34,392 bases of DNA from Streptomyces altiplanensis. GTDB taxonomy: Bacteria; Actinomycetota; Actinomycetes; Streptomycetales; Streptomycetaceae. Below are positions 32,510 to 34,392 of the stretch, one piece after another. Under the pieces are notes generated by a model. The model had not been told where the DNA came from. It made no database searches and saw only the letters and a list, made by a program, of their open reading frames with translations. The stretch covers positions 1 through 34,392 of the forward strand of contig RHMC01000074.1 of the NCBI GenBank assembly GCA_003719395.1. The letters run 5' to 3'. A program made the position numbers and the translations under genes. Every line of letters starts with the position of its first letter. The stretch's first letter is position 1.

Positions 32510-34024
32510 CTACCGGTCCCCGAAGATCGTGCGGTGCCAATCCTTGCGGGCGACCGCGGTGTTGTCGTACATCACATGCTTGACCTGCGTGTACTCCTCG
32601 AAGGAGTACGCCGACATGTCCTTGCCGAAGCCGCTGGCCTTGTAGCCGCCGTGCGGCATCTCGCTGATGATCGGGATGTGGTCGTTGACCCAGACGCAGC
32701 CCGCCTTGATCTCGCGGGTGGCGCGGTTCGCGCGGAACACGTCGCGGGTCCAGGCCGAGGCGGCGAGGCCGTACGGGGTGTCGTTGGCGAGCCCGATGCC
32801 CTCGTCGTCGGTGTCGAAGGGCAGCACGACGAGGACCGGGCCGAAGATCTCGGCCTGGACGATCTCGCTGTCCTGCGGGGCGTCGGCGACGAGCGTGGGA
32901 CGGTAGTACGCCCCCTTGGCGAGGTCGCCGGCGGGCGCTTCGCCCCCGGTCACCACCCGGGCGTACGCACGGGCGCGCTCGACGAAACCGGCGACCCGGT
33001 CGCGCTGGGCGTGGCTGATGAGCGGACCGAGGTCGGTGGAGGGGTCGAAGGGGTCGCCGAGCCGCACGCTCTCCATCAGCTCGGCGACGCCCGCGACGAA
33101 GGCGTCGTAGAGCGGGCGCTGGACGTAGGCGCGGGTCGCGGCCGTGCAGTCCTGCCCGGTGTTGATGAGCGAGCCGGCCACCGCGCCGTGCACCGCGGCT
33201 TCGAGATCGGCGTCGTCGAAGACCACGAAGGGCGCTTTGCCGCCGAGTTCGAGGTGGAGGCGCTTGACGGTGGAGGTGGCGATCTCGGCGACGCGCCTGC
33301 CGACGGCGGTCGACCCGGTGAAGGAGGTCATGACCACGTCCGGATGTCCGACGAGGTGCTCGCCGACGTCCTTGCCGGCGCCGGTGACGATGTTGATCAC
33401 ACCGTCCGGGATGCCGGCCTCCTTCGCCGCCTGCGCGAACATGACCGAGGTCAGCGGCGTGATCTCGGCGGGCTTCAGAACGATGGTGTTGCCCGCCGCG
33501 ATCGCCGGCAGGACCTTCCAGGCGGCCATCTGGAGGGGGTAGTTCCAGGGGGCGACGGACCCCACGACACCGATCGCCTCACGCCGTACGTACGAGGTGT
33601 GGTCGCCGGAGTACTCGCCGGCCGCCTTGCCCTCCAGGTGGCGGGCCGCGCCCGCGAAGAAGGCGGTGTTGTCGACACTGCCCGGCACGTCGAACCCGGC
33701 GGACAGCTTGATCGGCTTGCCGCACTGGAGCGACTCGACGTACGCGAAGTCCTCGGCCTGCTCGGCGAGTACGGCGGCGAAGCGGTGCATCGCCTCGGAG
33801 CGCTCCCCCGGGGTGGCTCCCGACCAGCCGGGGAACGCCGCGCGCGCGGCCGCGACCGCCGCGTCGACGTCGGCGGTGGACGCCAGCTCGTACACGTAGA
33901 CCTTCTCGCCGGTCGCGGGGTCCACGACGGCGTGTGTCCGGCCCGAGGTGCCCGCGCGCAGCTGTCCGGCGATGTACTGCGCACCGTCCGCGAATCGGTC
34001 CTGCACCGGGAAGCGGTTGACCAT
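32510..34024 (-). CDS. Aldehyde dehydrogenase, gamma-aminobutyraldehyde dehydrogenase type
   Basis: The 504-residue ALDH shows VVGSVAPWNYPLQMAAWKVLPA, TSFTGSTAVGRRVA, Glu259 in LHLELGGKAP, catalytic Cys293 in NTGQDCTAATRAY, and the end MPHGGYKASGFGKDMSAYSFEEYTQVKHV. These resemble PatD/YdcW and PuuC-type enzymes, which oxidise 4-aminobutyraldehyde (or its gamma-glutamyl form) to GABA. ATG 34024 has GGAGAG at good spacing. It heads the apparent operon with potD (59 bp downstream), and the operator-like dyads upstream probably control all six genes. Betaine aldehyde is a related possible substrate, but the polyamine context argues for an aminoaldehyde. Confidence 0.9.
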   Translation of the reverse strand: MVNRFPVQDRFADGAQYIAGQLRAGTSGRTHAVVDPATGEKVYVYELASTADVDAAVAAARAAFPGWSGATPGERSEAMHRFAAVLAEQAEDFAYVESLQCGKPIKLSAGFDVPGSVDNTAFFAGAARHLEGKAAGEYSGDHTSYVRREAIGVVGSVAPWNYPLQMAAWKVLPAIAAGNTIVLKPAEITPLTSVMFAQAAKEAGIPDGVINIVTGAGKDVGEHLVGHPDVVMTSFTGSTAVGRRVAEIATSTVKRLHLELGGKAPFVVFDDADLEAAVHGAVAGSLINTGQDCTAATRAYVQRPLYDAFVAGVAELMESVRLGDPFDPSTDLGPLISHAQRDRVAGFVERARAYARVVTGGEAPAGDLAKGAYYRPTLVADAPQDSEIVQAEIFGPVLVVLPFDTDDEGIGLANDTPYGLAASAWTRDVFRANRATREIKAGCVWVNDHIPIISEMPHGGYKASGFGKDMSAYSFEEYTQVKHVMYDNTAVARKDWHRTIFGDR

Positions 34025-34114
34025 GACGCTCTCCTCCGCCGTTCTCCCCGCTCAGCGGGTGTCGGCGTAGCTCCAGCTGGATTTGAGTGCCGATCCTGAC
34101 AGAGGCACACAAGA

Positions 34115-34137
34115 GCAACAAGGGATTCCGTTGTTGC
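34115..34137. promoter_or_regulatory. Perfect 7-bp inverted repeat upstream of the polyamine operon
   Basis: GCAACAA at 34115-34121 and TTGTTGC at 34131-34137 are separated by GGGATTCCG. The repeat lies about 90 bp before the dehydrogenase start, in the only AT-richer patch of the 34025-34392 spacer. The geometry (17 bases centre to end, nine-base spacer) suits a dimeric regulator. Confidence 0.6.
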
Positions 34138-34326
34138 CTTTTGGTTACGCGACGGAATCGGTCGACCATGTGTCGCGTCGAGGAGGAAATACCGTACGGA
34201 GTGTCCGTGGCGCGCGCCGAATCGGCGTGGCATGGCCGCGTTACCGGACGAAACCCCAGGTGAAGCGGGTGTCTGCGGCGCTTTCCCCTCCCCGCGCCGG
34301 CCGGGCGCCCCGAACGCCGGACGCGC

Positions 34327-34345
34327 GATTCTCCGGGTGAGAATC
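34327..34345. promoter_or_regulatory. Second inverted repeat near the right edge
   Basis: GATTCTC-CGGGT-GAGAATC is a perfect 7-bp dyad with a five-base spacer. It lies about 34 bp before a strong ribosome-binding sequence on the plus strand, so it may be an operator or leader hairpin of a gene starting just outside the window. Confidence 0.45.
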
Positions 34346-34378
34346 CGGCCCGCAGGGTCGTCCGGGGGTGGTACGGGG

Positions 34379-34386
34379 GAAAGGAG
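34379..34386 (+). promoter_or_regulatory. Ribosome-binding site of a gene beginning beyond the right edge
   Basis: GAAAGGAG ends six bases before the window end, with no start codon yet reached. It suggests a plus-strand gene that diverges from the polyamine operon. The spacer 34025-34392 therefore probably holds two promoters; I see no gene in it. Confidence 0.5.
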
Positions 34387-34392
34387 AACCGG

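Overview
The window is chromosomal DNA from a Streptomyces or a very close actinobacterial relative. It is very GC-rich with codon third positions dominated by G/C. It uses GTG and TTG starts freely, has short overlaps between co-directional genes, and carries a Streptomyces-style intergenic GC repeat. The gene order around infB-ylxR-nusA-rimP, proS, ispG-rseP-dxr and the polyamine/GABA locus is also Streptomyces-like.

Layout, left half. At 1-2331 (minus) lies the translation/transcription operon rimP-nusA-ylxR-infB; infB runs off the left edge. At 2485-4381 (plus) come a Tat-type lipoprotein, a ferritin-like DUF4439-type protein and a kinase-fold protein with altered catalytic residues. At 4388-5964 an imine-reductase-like gene and a TetR regulator diverge around two near-identical operator candidates. 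At 6025-13238 (minus) is a housekeeping block: dxr, the site-2 protease rseP and ispG, followed by two GNAT acetyltransferases and proS. At 13286-15983 are a lipoprotein, a DinB-family protein and an EPSP synthase (aroA).

Layout, right half. A large acyl-CoA dehydrogenase (16202-18142) precedes a catabolic region that reads as polyamine use. On the minus strand an apparent six-gene operon (34024 down to 26796) encodes an aminobutyraldehyde-type dehydrogenase, a PotD-A-B-C polyamine importer and a FAD amine oxidoreductase. gabT (plus), a succinate-semialdehyde-type dehydrogenase and a PucR regulator lie next to it. Together these could take imported putrescine through 4-aminobutyraldehyde (free or gamma-glutamylated) to GABA, succinic semialdehyde and succinate. 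A membrane-anchored FtsK/VirD4-like ATPase and a PAP2 phosphatase sit inside this region without an obvious link to it.

The most striking property is technical. About a dozen genes, including dxr and ispG of the MEP pathway, have reading frames broken or locally scrambled by single-base indels, more than 30 in all. The indels are tightly clustered (2.7-3.7 kb, 8.7-8.9 kb, 12.99-13.04 kb, 15.5-15.9 kb, 19.7-24.0 kb, 26.2-26.5 kb) and often fall in G/C runs. Long blocks between the clusters are clean. Each protein reads through convincingly once one base is added or removed, so sequencing or assembly error is more likely than true decay. I therefore give full gene spans across the breaks and list them. 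The best biological leads are the kinase-like protein lacking its catalytic triad, the alanine at the glyphosate-determining site of the EPSP synthase, the paired TetR operators, and the orphan membrane ATPase.
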